Shown in pieces: positions 11,797 to 24,733 of a DNA stretch of 64,000 bases. The notes under the pieces were generated by a model, which did no database searches, was not told the DNA's origin, and saw only the letters and a program-made list of their open reading frames with translations. Every line of letters starts with the position of its first letter. Within the stretch, counting starts at the first letter, position 1. Position numbers and translations under genes: made by a program. Origin of the DNA: Marsupella aquatica (taxonomy: Eukaryota; Marchantiophyta); assembly GCA_973895155.1 (NCBI GenBank), contig OZ316898.1, positions 16,554,001-16,618,000 on the forward strand, in the 5' to 3' direction.

Positions 11797-12028
11797 AGGT
11801 CTAGTGCTTGTCATTGCATGTACATCAAACTACCCACAACATTGTCATATGGAACCTATTTCATCGTTAGTCTATTACTCTCACTAAAAGAGCTAGCAAT
11901 GTTCTTTGAACTCAATTTGAAATGGCAAGCCAATGGAGTCCCAACCGGTTTTACATTCTCCATCCCGCACCTGGCAAGTACCTTCTCGGTGTTGCCTCTA
12001 AGACAACCATAATTGCCTTAACTTTGTC
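11797..12028 (-). pseudogene. Copia pol remnant, reverse transcriptase C-terminal part (older element)
   Basis: Read on the minus strand this gives a pol stretch with GMENVKPVGTPLA and VPYDNVVGSLMY, the region downstream of the YVDD box that leads into RNase H. It joins in order to the RNase H remnant at 4533-5242 once the young Copia is removed. It contains stops. A MITE interrupts it at 12,029. Confidence 0.75.
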
Positions 12029-12136
12029 CTCAGGGGGGTCACTTCCACGGAAGTGGCACATCACGTGCAACGAAGTATAGGCCCATTTAAATGGGTGTGA
12101 AGGAAGACTTCCAAAGTTTGGTGGAAGAACACATAG
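12029..12136 (+). mobile_element. hAT-type MITE, subfamily B, truncated copy
   Basis: The left end CTCAGGGGGGTCACTTCC and about 100 bp of the subfamily B body are present (shared blocks cccatttaaatgggtgt and gacttccaaagtttggtgga). The right part is missing; it abuts a different repeat at ggggtacacaaca. No duplication could be paired. Confidence 0.7.
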
Positions 12137-12390
12137 GGGTACACAACATCATTAGTTATCAGTGGTTGATAACTAATATCAGTAGCTGATATCAGTTATC
12201 TCAAAAATTTCAGAATCTCAGTTGAGGAGTTGAGATGGGACCTTCGAACTTCTGCGCTTCTCAGCTAGGCAGCCGAGGTTGACTCAATCTCGGCTGACCT
12301 CGCCGAGATGGGCGTACGGATTGAAAAAAATCCCCCCAAAAAAATAACCAAAACTTTTCCAGGGAAACAAAATTTTGAAAAACCCCTGAT
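12130..12390. repeat. Dispersed repeat C, copy 1
   Basis: A block beginning ggggtacacaacatcatta and containing atctcagttga, gagatggg and gttgactcaatctcgg also occurs at 15,150-15,620. It includes inverted motifs (gttatcag ... ttgataac, gatatcag). No coding capacity and no clear terminal repeats are visible, so the class is unknown. It is joined to the truncated MITE B and lies inside the older Copia. Confidence 0.55.
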
Positions 12391-13660
12391 TGTAACAACA
12401 TGAAGGAATCAAAATCATGCTTATTCCACTGTTTAGGACTCTACTTCAAATTGTATAACAAATGCAAGAGCTGACACACCAAGAGTCTGGTCTTCTCGTC
12501 AATAAAATCTGGAGGCTGAGTCAAAGAAATCTCCACATCAAGCAATCTATGCACGGAAGTGCAGTAATTACATCCATCTAATCTAACTCAAGATCATACA
12601 ATACCACAATTGCAAGTAAAACACGAATAGACTTAGTAAGTTTGACAACTATATAGAGAATGTTTTTGTGTAGCTAATCCAAGCCCTTTTTTTGGGTGTA
12701 GTCTTTGACCACAAGGCGTGCCTTGTAAGTGCCATCCTACTTCTTCTTGTAGAACCATTGACCCGGAACCAGTGTATTTTTGTGAGACATGTCCACCAAT
12801 GCAGGAGCCAAGTTGAATTCTTCTTCAAAGAATTGATTTGAGCCTCCAACATTGCCTCCATCCACTTATCCTTCTCTAGAGAGACCATAACTTCTTCATT
12901 GCTAGAGGGCCCATAGAGGGGTCTCCATCCTTGGTGAGCAAAATAATACCAAGATCATCGTTGTGCTCAACCAAGTGAACGCAAGGATCTGCAAAATCAG
13001 ATCTATGATGGGGTTGGCCAAGATTGGCCCTTGTAGAGCACCTTAGTTGAGGAATTGTAGTTCTACCGAAGGGACCAACAGCTTCCTCAGCACCATCAAA
13101 CTCCATAGTAATGGGTTCCTCCACCTACTCCTGTTGATAATCTTGGGGTCTTGACGACCATTATTTGTCAAAAACAACATTTTTGCTCACAACTGCCTAA
13201 CAATTGACTTGATCCCACAATTTATATATAGCCCTTTTGCCCAGGATTAGAGCCTAGAAAAACACACTTCTTAGATTTGGGATCCAACTAAGACTTGTGT
13301 GTCTGCTCAATGTGAACATATGTAGCACAACCACAAACTTGGAGTCTAGATCGAGTAATAAGCACTCAGGTCTCTTATACCATAACTCAAACGGAGTCTA
13401 CCGTCAACTTACTACTGTGCGGTGATAGATTGTAAACATATGCAGCTTGGTTGACAGCTTCAACCCAAAAATTGTTATGCAACTTACTTGGACTTATATA
13501 GCATGTTGCGCTTTCTCTAGAAGAGTCTAATTCAACTGTCCTGCAACTCCATTCCATTCCAGGGTCTCCGATATAGTGTAATGACACTTGAGGCCAAGGT
13601 CCTGACCAAATTGGTCAAACTCATTGGATTTATATATACTTGCCACCATTATCTAGCCAG
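12391..13660 (-). pseudogene. Copia pol remnant, integrase C-terminus to reverse transcriptase (older element, 5' part)
   Basis: On the minus strand from 13,587 down, frames with FWVEAVNQAAYVYNLSP (end of the integrase core), then an Arg/Pro-rich linker, then DKWMEAMLEAQINSLKKN and a degenerate reverse transcriptase start are visible. Near 12,400-12,600 the TAFLHG-like box is decayed. Stops and frameshifts are frequent. The order completes the older element split by the young Copia. Gag and a 5' LTR were not found beyond 13,660. Confidence 0.75.
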
Positions 13661-15149
13661 ACACACACCATAACACTATGCATGGCACCCTCTTGCAATG
13701 CCCCTCTCTTTGCAAACTACAAAGAAAAGAAAACCGGATATTCAAGATTTGCAAACGTTTCGGCATCGCAAACACTTGCAACTTCCCATGCTCCAAGCTT
13801 TGCAAACGGACCATTGCAATTGCATCACAATTTGAGATAGTCTCATCCTTGCAATTGAATTGCAGTTTTGCCATTGTTATTAACTTGCTAAATCTGTGCC
13901 ATTGCGGTTGGTGATTTTGAGATACATGAGATCTCAAATAATGACCAATAAATCTACATTTGCAAGTTTGCGATAGTTTTAGCAACGCAGTTGTGCAATA
14001 TTGAGGCCTGCGCAATGCAGGGAGAAAATGGGCCCATTGGAGCCTGGCTGCGTAGTGCTGCTGGCCTGGTGCCGGGGATAACTAACATGGGCGCAGGAGG
14101 ACTGTCGGGAGCGGGAGGGAGGGCCGGTTAGGTCTTGGGATGGGGGTAAAGAGGATCCAATCACACCTTGCCACATGGCATACGACCAATGAGGGCCAAC
14201 GTTGAGTTAACTGATCCTCTGGTTAACTAAACCCCGTATACAAAATGGGGGTGCAGGAGACAAATAAAATAGAATGGGGGAGCAGCTACTAATTTTGGTC
14301 ATTGTGGGGGACACCTTAGTAAAAAGCGGTTGTGATGGATGATACTCCCACTCTCTCTAAGACATTTATACACATGCAATGGGAAGTGGTGCTCAATTTG
14401 CATGGTCCTCCACTGCAGAGATTAATTACAGGCTGATCTTACCATGGTACAAGATGGCAAGCCTACCTTGACTAATGTTGCGGTGGCCAACCGTTTGAGT
14501 CAAGACATGATCATCGTGATAACAATGACACATATAAGGGCGGCAGGGACATGGGCAGAAATAACAAAAGAGACAATATGCGACACAAAAGTCATAACAT
14601 AACTTCCTCCCCCTCTAAATATTGAGATGTTTAGGTGACCCCATCATCAATTTCAATGGGCTCCTTCAATGGGATGCATGAGACATTCATAGTCGGGCCG
14701 GTTTCAAAGGACCACCATTGTCCATTTTCACAATGCGCTTTTGTCAGCAAATTTCAGTAATTTTACAACATGCTCAAGCCTGAGTGATCCATCATTAATC
14801 TCTTCCAATGGGCACCAGTATGCCTCAGTAGAATCTTTCACCCTTAGAGGACAACTATGTTCTATGTCCCACTAGCAGGCTTGGTTTGACACAAATATGA
14901 ACCATTAGCTTATTACACTCATTACATTTTTGCACTTGAAGTGGACCCTTAGCTTATCACATCAATGCATAACTTGGAAGATCTTTCCACTATTTTTCTT
15001 CCTCTTTCTAGGTTTGCGCACTTCTTTTGAGTTCAGTGTGTCAACTCTTGAACTGTCTTGCTTTTACTCCATTGTACTTTGTTTAGCCCCCTTTTGTATA
15101 TTAGGAGCACTTAAATCATGTTTGGGCGATGTGGACTCAATGCAAAGAG
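13661..15149. other. No recognised gene
   Basis: The stretch holds only short frames. Motifs built on cttgcaa and gcaaac recur at 13,690-13,990. A possible retroelement spacer (14,600-14,900) cannot be assigned. Confidence 0.4.
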
Positions 15150-15620
15150 GGGGGGGTACACAACATCATTAATTAATATCAGTGGTTGTCAATTTTGACG
15201 CTAACAAATTTCTAAATCTCAGTTGACTAGCTGAGATGGGGCCTTTGCACCTCCACGCACTCAGCAGGGCAGCTGAGATTGACTCAATTTTGGCTTGCCA
15301 AGATAAGCGTACCAGAAAAAAACCATAAACTTTTGAAAAACAAAATTCATTTTTGGGGAATTTTTTGATGCCCGCAGTACTATACGGACACCCGTCCATC
15401 TCAATTGACATCGCCCAGATGGGGTGTACGGACACCCCATAGTGAAAAGCTTTCCAAAAAATAACAATTCTCCCTTAAATTTTGAAAAAGAAATCATTTT
15501 TTCTTCCATTTTTTCTCGCGCCATCTGAGATGAGGTGGCAGCTAATATCAAGCTGACTGATGGAGATAACTGATAATTGATGAGATTATTTATCTCCAAA
15601 GGGGGCGTCAAATTTAAAAA
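15150..15620. repeat. Dispersed repeat C, copy 2
   Basis: It starts ggggtacacaacatcatta like the copy at 12,130 and shares the blocks atctcagttga, gagatggggcctt and tgactcaat. It is longer than copy 1, extending through a region rich in aaaa and tttt runs. The element class is unknown. Confidence 0.5.
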
Positions 15621-16749
15621 TCTGTCTAAAGTAAACAAAGCCTAGAAGGACAAGGTGTCTGAGAGGAAAATCTTTCAAATTAAAGAAAATTTCCAAACTT
15701 GTGAATGCATCTCTAGCAACTATTTAAACTTCACACAGGCTACATGTTGATACCTTCACTCTGATCAATGTCATCTTGTGTGAAGGAGAAGATGCGTAGA
15801 AGCTTCCTGATCAAATTTTACCAGATTAATTTCTCATTGTTAATCTCCCTAGGTTTTGGGATTACTGTCAGATTCTTACTACTCGGTATGTGATTCCATG
15901 GCCAAGAGCATCTCCAACCCAGTAAGCAAATCCCCAAAAGTCAGGTCCAATGCGGTTACTCAAACGCAAAAACCCATTTTCCGAACGAGGTTTTCTTGGA
16001 TGGGAAAGTTATGCTCAGCCAATATATATAGTGCATTGACCAGTCGACGGGGTTCTTCATGGGGTTGTGGCAGATTGCAATCGGAAGACGAAGGGAGCTC
16101 TACATTTCGTGCGGGAAGGAAGGAAAGCAAACAGTCTATTCTTCAACAACAACTGCCTTCACCCCTAATTTGAGCCATGTTATAGTAAGTTCTAGCTTCC
16201 AACAACCTAAAATAATTCGTGGATCCCCATATTCATCCAAGGAATGTGTGTGTGATTAAGTGAAATAAATTTTCAGCAAGACGGTAATCGACGGTTTTGA
16301 GTCTCCTAATGGTGTTGGTGTGTGCTCGCACAAAATAAATGCTCAAAAGATAGAGATTTATCAAACAAAAGGTTGAATGTGGAGGAATTGAGTTATTTGA
16401 CAGGTTTTGTTTACACATTGGAGAAATCATGTTTCAACCATTCTTGATTGATTGTTGTGAGTTACATTGAGCATTACGTACGTACCGCCACAAGACAGAC
16501 TGGAGCACAACACTCAGCTATTGGCGAAAGAGCGCTTGTCGATTCAGTGGTGTGAGGGGAAGACCAACAATTGTTTTTTTGACATAGAGGCTGCATTTGG
16601 CATCAACCTGTGTTCAGAGTGAGCTTTAGTTGAAGACTATCTAAGAGACGCAAACAATTCAAGCCGGGAAACACACATTGTGGACAAGCAATGATGACGT
16701 AATCAAAGAAGTTTGTGATGGTGACAAGATTGTGATACCTCTTAATCGA

Positions 16750-17235
16750 GAATGGGTTTCTCAGATTGACAAATTTTGTCAAGTTCCATATGAGTTTTTG
16801 AATTTCTTTGCCTTTCCAATGAGTGTGAGTATAAGAAATTTTGATAATGAGTTCATGAATTCTTTTAGCTTTCCAACATTGAGTCCAACATTGACAAATT
16901 TCATGTCAGATTTTGTCACGGTATTAAAGAAATCAGGAGATTTTCAATTTCTTTAGCTTTTTAATGTGTGACATTGAGATTATTTGTCAATATATAGAGA
17001 AATCCTGAGTATCTAAATTTCTCTAGCTTTCCAATGAACCTAACATTGATAGATTTTGTCAAGTACTAAGGAGATGATGAGTTTTTACTTTTACTCTAGC
17101 TTTCCAATGAGTGTGACATTGAGAGATTTTATCAAGACATTACTAAAGAGGTCACGAGTTTCTAAATCTTGATCTTGAGTTTTCCAATGTATCAAACATT
17201 GACAAAGTTTATCAAGTACTAAGGAGATTTATTAA
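16750..17235. repeat. Degenerate tandem repeats of about 70-75 bp
   Basis: The phrases agctttccaatgagtgtgac, attgacaaattttgtcaag and tactaaggag recur in order about six times with heavy drift. No protein role is apparent. Confidence 0.6.
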
Positions 17236-19103
17236 TATCTAGTTTACAATGTGAAGCCAAAGGGGTTTTAACTATGTACATTTCTATCGATTGGTTTTTT
17301 CAAACTTACAAATAATTAAAAAATAAAAGCATTTTGATATAAAACATTGATATATCTTTGACAAACATCAAAATGGTAACTTTGTTTTACTAAATGACAT
17401 CTCTTTCTTTGTATTTTGGTTTTTTTATGTTTAATATTTACGGCATGGCGCCCCAAAAATTACGTTGCTTTTGCCACAAACAGGAATGTGCACGTTTGTT
17501 ATTGTTAAAAGTAGGGATCATTCCTGTTTGTGGTTGGTTGTGGTGATATGGTGCAACCTCATGGCAGAGAATTTGCAAGAGACCCCTAATTGGGGTCCGT
17601 AATCAAAACAAAATTAATATGAAAATGTATTTATTGGCTGAACTTAAAGTTAAGCTTTGTGGTGGGAGCCCAAAATGGCTCCAATTTTTTTTTCTGAGCT
17701 TACGTTTTCTCCACATATGCTTTCTCCACATACATATAGAGGCACACAAATATAATTTAGTCACAATATAATCATTCTTCTAACACTCTTTAGTTTGTAT
17801 GGAGTACTCAAGATCAAGACAAATTGGAGTACACAGAGTATATTGTATTCAACACAAATGAAAGTACATTAAATGTTCCCCCCTCAATGTACATGTGTAC
17901 TTGATTATCTCACCATTTAATGTCTTTGTCTTTTAGTTATCAGAATTTATTAATGCTTTTATATATCTCCCTTTGGGACCAAAGTCACCTTGAAAAGGTA
18001 CGACTCTTAAAAGGGCTTCCTTTTTGTTTTTGGGTGAAATTGGTCACCTCGAAAAGATTTTTAAAGGGGCTTCTTTTTTTTAGAAAAAACGATGAGTAAG
18101 GAGCATGCCCTATGGTTGATCTCATTATTTTATTTTCTTTGAGAATTAAAACAGATAGAGAATCAAGGGTATTTTAAATAATGGGAAAATAAAAAATACA
18201 AAAAGAGATATTTTTATTTTTTGGCCCGGATGGAGGATTACTTTAAGGGGAGAAATAATAAGGGTTTAAAGAATTTTTTCTTTAATTGCTGAGAGGTTTA
18301 AGGGTATTTAAGGGAGAGATTTTCAAAATGGTCTTTGTTTATATTTTTTTCTTGCTAGAGGGGGCAGACACTAGTTGAGTGTATCGAACAAGCCAACCCC
18401 TATTCTATCTTAGAAGTGGGGAGCGATGGATGGTTTAAGGGTCTTTTAAGGGGAGGAACAATAAAGACAAAGAATGGAGAGATTTCAGGTTTTATAAATC
18501 TTTCCTTTTACTTGCAAGAGGGGGGTCAACATCAAAATAAAAAATGTGTTTTTATTCCTTTTGTGGACTTCTCACTCATTTTTCAACATAGATATAGATT
18601 TTTATTTGAGTGATTCTAGAAGAATGGGTGGGTTTGCTTTTAATTAGGTTAGGTATGATATTAATTAGTCGCTAATGAATTTAGGTATGACGTTAATTAG
18701 GAACTTAGAGATGATTAGCATAAAAAGGAGAGTCTCTCAGTTCATTCTCCTCATTCTCTTCTCTTCTCCTCTCATTGCTTATTCTTTTGCCTTTTTTGGC
18801 CAAAGTGACCTCATAGGCATTTGCTGGGGCAAGCGGCGCCATAAGCGTTGCTTGCAACCTACCATTTGCCTAGGTGGTCGTGGAGGGACGCGCTCGATCA
18901 TTAGGGTCGTTCATAGGTAGTTTTTTATCGTATTCTCTTGGACTAGTGTGAGTTTGCTCTAGCCGGTGGTAGCAATGACCTAGTCATTTGCTACAGGCCT
19001 GCCTATAGTCACTTAATCTAGTACATTTGGCGGGACATTTGGATGCAACTCTTTTTTGTTGGAGATATACTTTGGCTTTGTGTTGTCATCGATGGAGTGT
19101 TCT

Positions 19104-19241
19104 CGATGCATACAATGCTTGTTGCTTGAGAAGTATTTTGCCTACGAGCGTGTTCATCCTTTAGATGCTGGTCGATGCATACAATGCTTGTTGCTTGAGA
19201 AATATTTTGCCGACGAGCGTGTTCATCCTTCAGATGCTGGT
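19104..19241 (+). repeat. 69-bp tandem duplication
   Basis: Two adjacent copies starting cgatgcatacaatgc (19104-19172 and 19173-19241) differ at only a few sites. The length is a multiple of three, so the frame 19056-19301 carries a 23-residue repeat, but nothing else supports a gene. Confidence 0.75.
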
Positions 19242-19554
19242 TTGTATATACATCAACGAAAGGTTGACGATGAGAGGAGAAAAAGATTAAATTCTTTATG
19301 ATTTATTTCAGATTAGGTGGTGGACGATTTAGGGTTAATTTAGGTTAGTCTTTTAGATACATTTAGGTTTTGATACATTATTTTCTCTTATCAAATAAAA
19401 ATTACATGTATGAATTCTATTTCAAACTTATATTATTTTGAGGTATCATATTATAATGAATTATCTTTTCCTTGTATTTATTAAATTTTCTCAAATTTAA
19501 ATGCAACCCCAACTTATCATGTTTTTGTACTATTGCAAGTCAAATTTGGGTCGA

Positions 19555-19622
19555 AGCATTTCAGGACCCGAGTTTTGAACCTGAGACCTCCCCCTCACGA
19601 GAGTGATCACTATACTAATGAA
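19555..19622 (-). ncRNA. tRNA-derived sequence (SINE head or tRNA pseudogene)
   Basis: On the minus strand the sequence reads tcattagtatagtgatcac (A-box-like), then a short stem region, then ggttcaaaactc (a weak B box), in the layout of a tRNA. The T-loop deviates from the consensus, so a functional tRNA is unlikely. A SINE head is more probable; its body would lie toward 19,400. Confidence 0.4.
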
Positions 19623-20149
19623 ACATTCATGTATTGGTGACAATAACTAATCAGTCACAAATTATAAAGAGTAGTTCAGCTTTTGTGACCAAACCTCTTT
19701 GGTCACGGGCATTTTTATTGATGATCACTATGAGAGAAATGAATATTTGGTTGATAGTTTTCTATTAAACCTAAGATTACGGCCATTGGAGTGCACACAT
19801 CGATCCACAATTCTGAAATGAAAGTTTACAAAATTTGTTCATCATGGGAGTCAACAGGACAAGCAAACTGGCGAGTAGCTCGTTGCAAGCGGGATGGCAA
19901 AAAAGAGGAACATGGTGCGAGCGGGATGCCAAAGAAAACTGAAACGAACGACTGTGCTCCCCGGGTTGGAGATGCTCTAATTGAAGACAACAGGCCTAAC
20001 CAAGTGTAGCCAAAAGTGAATACTTTCCAGTTAGGTGAAATGTGTCGGAGTTCCTCCACTAAAAATCTGAGTGGGCTGTGCTCTTGGATCAGTTGGTGCC
20101 GCATTAGGAGTTGGTGGGCCCACTGCTACTGGTCGCGCAGCAAGTTGCG

Positions 20150-20235
20150 GGCACCAAGGCATCAGTCTGACAGTGCCATAAAGGCACTTTGAGGGACTCG
20201 CGTCCCCGATTCGAGTCACAGTGCTTGACGTCATG
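20150..20235 (+). ncRNA. tRNA-like SINE fragment
   Basis: The stretch contains a GGGAC-tcgc-GTCCC hairpin followed by cgattcgagtc, which resembles a B box. The preceding cagtgccataaaggcac resembles the head of plant Au-type SINEs as I remember them. No polyA/T tail was located. Confidence 0.3.
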
Positions 20236-23200
20236 TGCAAGCATGCAGCGACGAAAAATAGAGCCTCACGTAAGTACGCGGCAGCTCCCTTCCGTAGCCT
20301 TCCTCGTCCTACAATTCCCCATTTGGCTCCCATCGAGCCATTTGCTATTATTTGTTGAGACCAAGGTCACGATCTACTCTCGTGTGCCCAGCCAACTCTT
20401 CATAATCATAACACTGTGAAGCACGCACAGTGATACGATACTGTAAAATAACCTATACTACGAAGTATGATCTGGTACTTAATACGTACTTTTGTCTCAC
20501 GCACCTTATCACCCTATATCTGCTTTCAATATTAACTGTGAGATCCTCCATCTGGGAACACGGTGGAATTGTTGAGATATGTTACGACCAGCCAGGCTCC
20601 TTTGCCCTCTCTGGACCTGCGGTCCTCCCGTAACGGCTTTCTCCTCCTCTCTTCCTAACTTAGGGTGCCGCCAGTTCCTTCCGCTCTCACCCCTTAGATT
20701 TAGGGGTCTCTTTAGCGTCGTTGATCCTTCCCTGTTTTGGCTCCCTTTCTGCGGCGCCTCCACTGTCGTTCCACTGCCTACTTAGCCTACTTAACCTGCG
20801 CTCGTTCCTCTCTTCAGTGTCTCAGTTAGCCATAGCAATAGCGGTGTCTCAGTTCAAGTTTCCTTCAGGAATGGACTGCGATTGTTCCAGATGACATAAA
20901 TCAGATATACCGCCACAGAAAACTGAATGGTGCCTACTTGTTTTTATCTGTCACTGAGCTGCAAGCAAATTAGATTTACAAGATCATCGAAGGGACGACC
21001 AGAAAAGGTTTATCCACCCGTTATAGCCGAGATTCCTACAGCAATTTTTGCAGTGGACAGCCGTATTTCCAGGACTGGTGCGAATGCTTTTAGCCTCCCG
21101 TAAGCCATGCTTGCATCGTAAGTTTCGAAATCGTTCGTTTTAGGCATGGACAATAATCTGCGGCGAAATTCCATTGATGACCGAGTATGACTGAATCTCC
21201 AATTATCATTATATTTACACTTGTGCTTTGCGAAAATTCCAAGACAACACGACTACCAGTGATCTAGCTTTCTGTCGGCTAGTTAAGGCTGACGTACGAG
21301 CTGCTGGATGTTGTCGTATAGAGCGACTATAATAAATCGTAGAGCTGCAGTCCCAACACGAGACACAATAATAGGTCGGCAGTGAATTTACAGAGTTCGG
21401 GATCGATATGACCGAATATGAAATTTTCGTCACTTTGTTCACAGCGAGACAATCGATCGGCAGTGCATGCATGTCCTTCGCGGCCGGGATACATGTTTCC
21501 TTTATTAGAACTATCAGAATGGAATTGGCATACAGTTCATTGCTTCTTCGCAATGAAATGTATGCAAAATTCGCCTTGGAGCCTATGAATAAACTTGAAT
21601 CAGACTTCCAGCCAGCGTAAAGTAAATGCTCTATATGAGCTCAGCGGAACAGCAACTTGCTTCCAAATATGCAATGGCGATATATAATCTCTAATAAATC
21701 TAAATTTACAAAACAATAAGGTAATGCAACTCGTAAAGTTCGGAGTACGTAATGCAGGGTGTGGTCATAATGTGGCCAACCTGGTACTAGCTGAGATTCA
21801 CAATCAGAAAGATAGAAGCTCCTAAAGTAGGGTTCGAGCTGAGCTGAATAACAGCCAAGATATGCAAAGGTAGTTTCATCATCGCAACGTTGGAAGCTCT
21901 ATAGCCGTTCCACGTACCTCGTTTCGATCTTGCGTCTCTGATAGATTGATCGCATCGACAGCCCAGGCCTTAATCAAGACCCGAAGCAATGTTCTAGCGA
22001 ATCACTTATCTAGTGAGGTCGAGGCCAAAATGACTTGATTCACGGAAGATAGCGTACATGTTGAAAGATAAGTGGGTCACGATTTTAACGATTACAGATG
22101 TGAATGAGACCGTCTCAAACCCAGTATCTCTTTGGCAAGGGGCCTGCCCATATGCATCGCAAGTCACGCAGAGTTGTACACATGTTGTTAACAGTAATTT
22201 GGTCATTCAGTGCCATTATTTTGTAGTCCAGCTTCCTTAATTTTCCAACACTCTGTTTACGGTGGGCAAACTTGCGTCAGGTAGGTCTATTGCTCTCCAG
22301 CAATCCGTCCTTCCCTGCTTTCAATATCAGATGAGGCTAGCTAAGGGTACGTAAGGGCCTTTCCATGCATGAATGATATGTGTACAGTCTATATTCGGAA
22401 TCTTGGCATGGGCATACATTAGATTTGACGTTCCTAAAAGACTACCATATATGCATGCCTCGTTCAGGTTACATGCGCGCAACCATACCCCTGTCCTTCT
22501 TGCTTTGTCAACTTCTGTTCATAGTACCAGACATTCTCCGAACCTTTTGATTATTATGCATCTCAGATCGACTGTAATGTGTGCCTCGGGCATGTGGTCG
22601 TACCTCGTTTTCATGCACCATATCTACTGGGTAATTCTTAATTGTGTTAATAATGTTGTCAGTCCCGCTTAGCTGTGGTGACAATCTCGTCCCGCTAAGC
22701 TGGAAACGACTACAGCACATGTACTAGCTACTGTAGCTGGAAGATAGATTGCTGAACCTTGTCAAACTAGTGAGCTCCTGTATTCCAAAAATGCTTGCAA
22801 GGTTTGTGCCTATCGGAATCTGGTGGTCTGCAATTCTACGGGTACAGTAAATCTAAGCATATTCGTTGCATGTCAGCTGATCGGTAATGGACGTCAAACT
22901 GAGGTCTGTGGTGGTCGACTCGGTCAAAAGGTACCCATTCTAGCTGCACTAACTTTCAGCCCTGGACCTTCTGCCGAGACCCGAGACTTTGATCCACCAT
23001 GCAGCTCCTTTTAAAGATGCGGTAACTTACAGTAGGAACAGTAACTACAACTGAATTTCTGCAACTGTAGTACGTCGTTACCCTGGTGTGCCTTCCTTCT
23101 TCTTGTCCTTCAGCACCGAAGACATCAAAATTTACGTGCCGTTTTCCTTTTTGCAGTATATTTTCCTATTAGAATCCCTATCGAGACAGAAAACAGAGAG

Positions 23201-24585
23201 GGGCAGCTTCTTCAATCTTTCGACTTTCGCAGAATGGAAACGATCGCCTTTTGCGAAATTTACGAAAGTTACTTCTTTTGCCCTGTTTCTTAATTAAGCT
23301 TATGTGTTTTGACAAACAAATCAATTATTTTCATAAAATATTCCTGCAAGAATACATGGTTTTCAAGGTCCGTGGCTGAAATAAATCACGATAATTATGA
23401 CCTACCCTATCGAATGCGCATATCTCAGAGATAATATGTTACATGTGCAGTATATATTTAAAAGTACAGCCCTACATTTGCAGATGAATCTAACTTCATA
23501 CAGGTATTAAGAAGTTTTTTGTGGATCCCTTCGAAGACACGAACGAGAATCAACGACGCACCGAGCCTGAGTCCATGTTGTGCAGGTAGGCCCAACGTTG
23601 AGTCGAATAACGCCGCTCTTTGAGTCGTAAGCAGATACCTGCCCTAAATGAATCGGTAGTTTAGCTTACCGGCCTCAAAGGCTCAGACAAACCTATCTAG
23701 TAGAGATCTCGGCAGAGATTTACACATTTAGACCCCGCCCTGAGAGTTCTCTAGATATTAAGCCGTTCATGCACGCCTCACGGCATCTTAATTATGTAAA
23801 ATCGTCGTTGTTGCCGCCAATCTACAGAGCGACTGCCGCGCCTCTAGCTAGCTGTAGCTAGCGAATTTTGAACATCGATCTTTCGTCCCAGACACTCTCA
23901 TCAGACCCCAAAACTGCAACTGAAGACGCACAGCAGCCAGGGACAGGACTCAAAGGTTTGTGTATCGCAATCATCATGGATACATAAGCGTCCACCACCC
24001 CTGATAATTATATCGTTGTTTGCCTAGATACAATATGGTATTACAAAACGTGAAGCTTCCGCCGTCCTTTTCTCTTGAAGACTTTGCCTGAAAATAAAGT
24101 CAAGACGGACTTAGGGGTTTGCTCTGAACATAGATTTCAGAATGCATTTCAAAAGCTCAGATGGACTGGCATAGAACGTCTACAAAGACTCACCTAACAA
24201 CTTTTACAATTTTGACCACAATGTGAGTTGTGCCCATGGGCTCCTTCCTATTTGCAGCCGGTTGCAATCAGTTTACCTGGTGGTAAGCCACTACTCATAC
24301 CCAAACTACTTTTGCAAAAGTTAGGCATATATAGTTCACAAACTCAATAATTTGTCCTTGTGCACACACTACTCTGGACTTTCTTAACATATAAAAGTGG
24401 AGTGTCTATTGGAACTTGATTTATTATTTGACAGTTTTGCTCTTGTCTGAAATTAATGCCTAAAGATGATCTTACGAAAATCTCAAATTTTGCAAGGTAA
24501 TACACTGAGTTACATGGTAGAACATTCTAACAACATTTGAGAGATTGAGAACTTGCTAACAACATTTGAGAGATTGAATGGTGTA
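20236..24585. other. 4.3 kb without recognised features
   Basis: The longest frames are about 110 codons and resemble no family I know. Base composition looks more balanced than in the flanks, with few simple repeats, so it may be older single-copy intergenic DNA. A tandem 29-bp-like duplication (aacaacatttgagagattga) lies near 24,530-24,580. Confidence 0.4.
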
Positions 24586-24589
24586 ATAA

Positions 24590-24733
24590 AGTTCTCATGT
24601 GTTCCCGAGGACGTAACCTCAAGTTGAGGTGAACCACATATCTCTCTATATTAACTACGTGTGCATTGCATTGTTAAATAATGGACTTGCCATTGTCAGT
24701 GTTGTTTATGTTCAACAATTGGTACATCAGAGC
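24590..24733 (+). repeat. Degenerate Copia LTR end and primer site (second plus-strand element)
   Basis: The segment gttcccgaggacgtaacctc to gttcaaca (ending 24717) matches the last part of the young Copia LTR with many differences. It is followed by a primer site with a 2-bp insertion, tggtacatcagagc (24720-24733). It therefore belongs to a related but much older element. Confidence 0.75.

Larger units (their letters stand above)
5243..11801 (+). mobile_element. Young, structurally complete Copia LTR retrotransposon (with target duplications)
   Basis: The element spans 5248-11796 and is bounded by the duplication aggtc (5243-5247 and 11797-11801). LTRs begin TGTTGGG and end CTCAACA. An initiator-Met-type primer site, a polypurine tract, gag and pol are in order, with integrase before reverse transcriptase, which defines Ty1/Copia. 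Outside their tandem repeats I count only two substitutions between the LTRs over about 250 bp, so insertion is recent. The gag layout and YVDDML reverse transcriptase resemble the Tork/Tnt1 lineage, an inference from motifs only. An in-frame stop and altered catalytic residues suggest this copy is not autonomous. Confidence 0.95.
15906..19977. mobile_element. Possible DNA transposon bounded by 15-bp inverted ends
   Basis: The sequence gagcatctccaaccc at 15906-15920 has an exact inverse at 19963-19977. Ends of this kind occur on plant MITEs and PIF/Harbinger-like elements, as I recall the family. The flanks (caa before, taa after) do not give a convincing duplication, and no transposase was recognised between them. 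It may be one decayed 4.07-kb element or two unrelated ends facing each other by chance. Confidence 0.35.

Noticed and set aside
15856-16259. Overlapping plus-strand frames near the 15-bp end
   Set aside because: They start inside the presumed transposon terminus and show no homology by eye.
16678-16956. 92-codon frame with Phe/Ser repeats
   Set aside because: It is the translation of the degenerate 70-75-bp tandem repeats.
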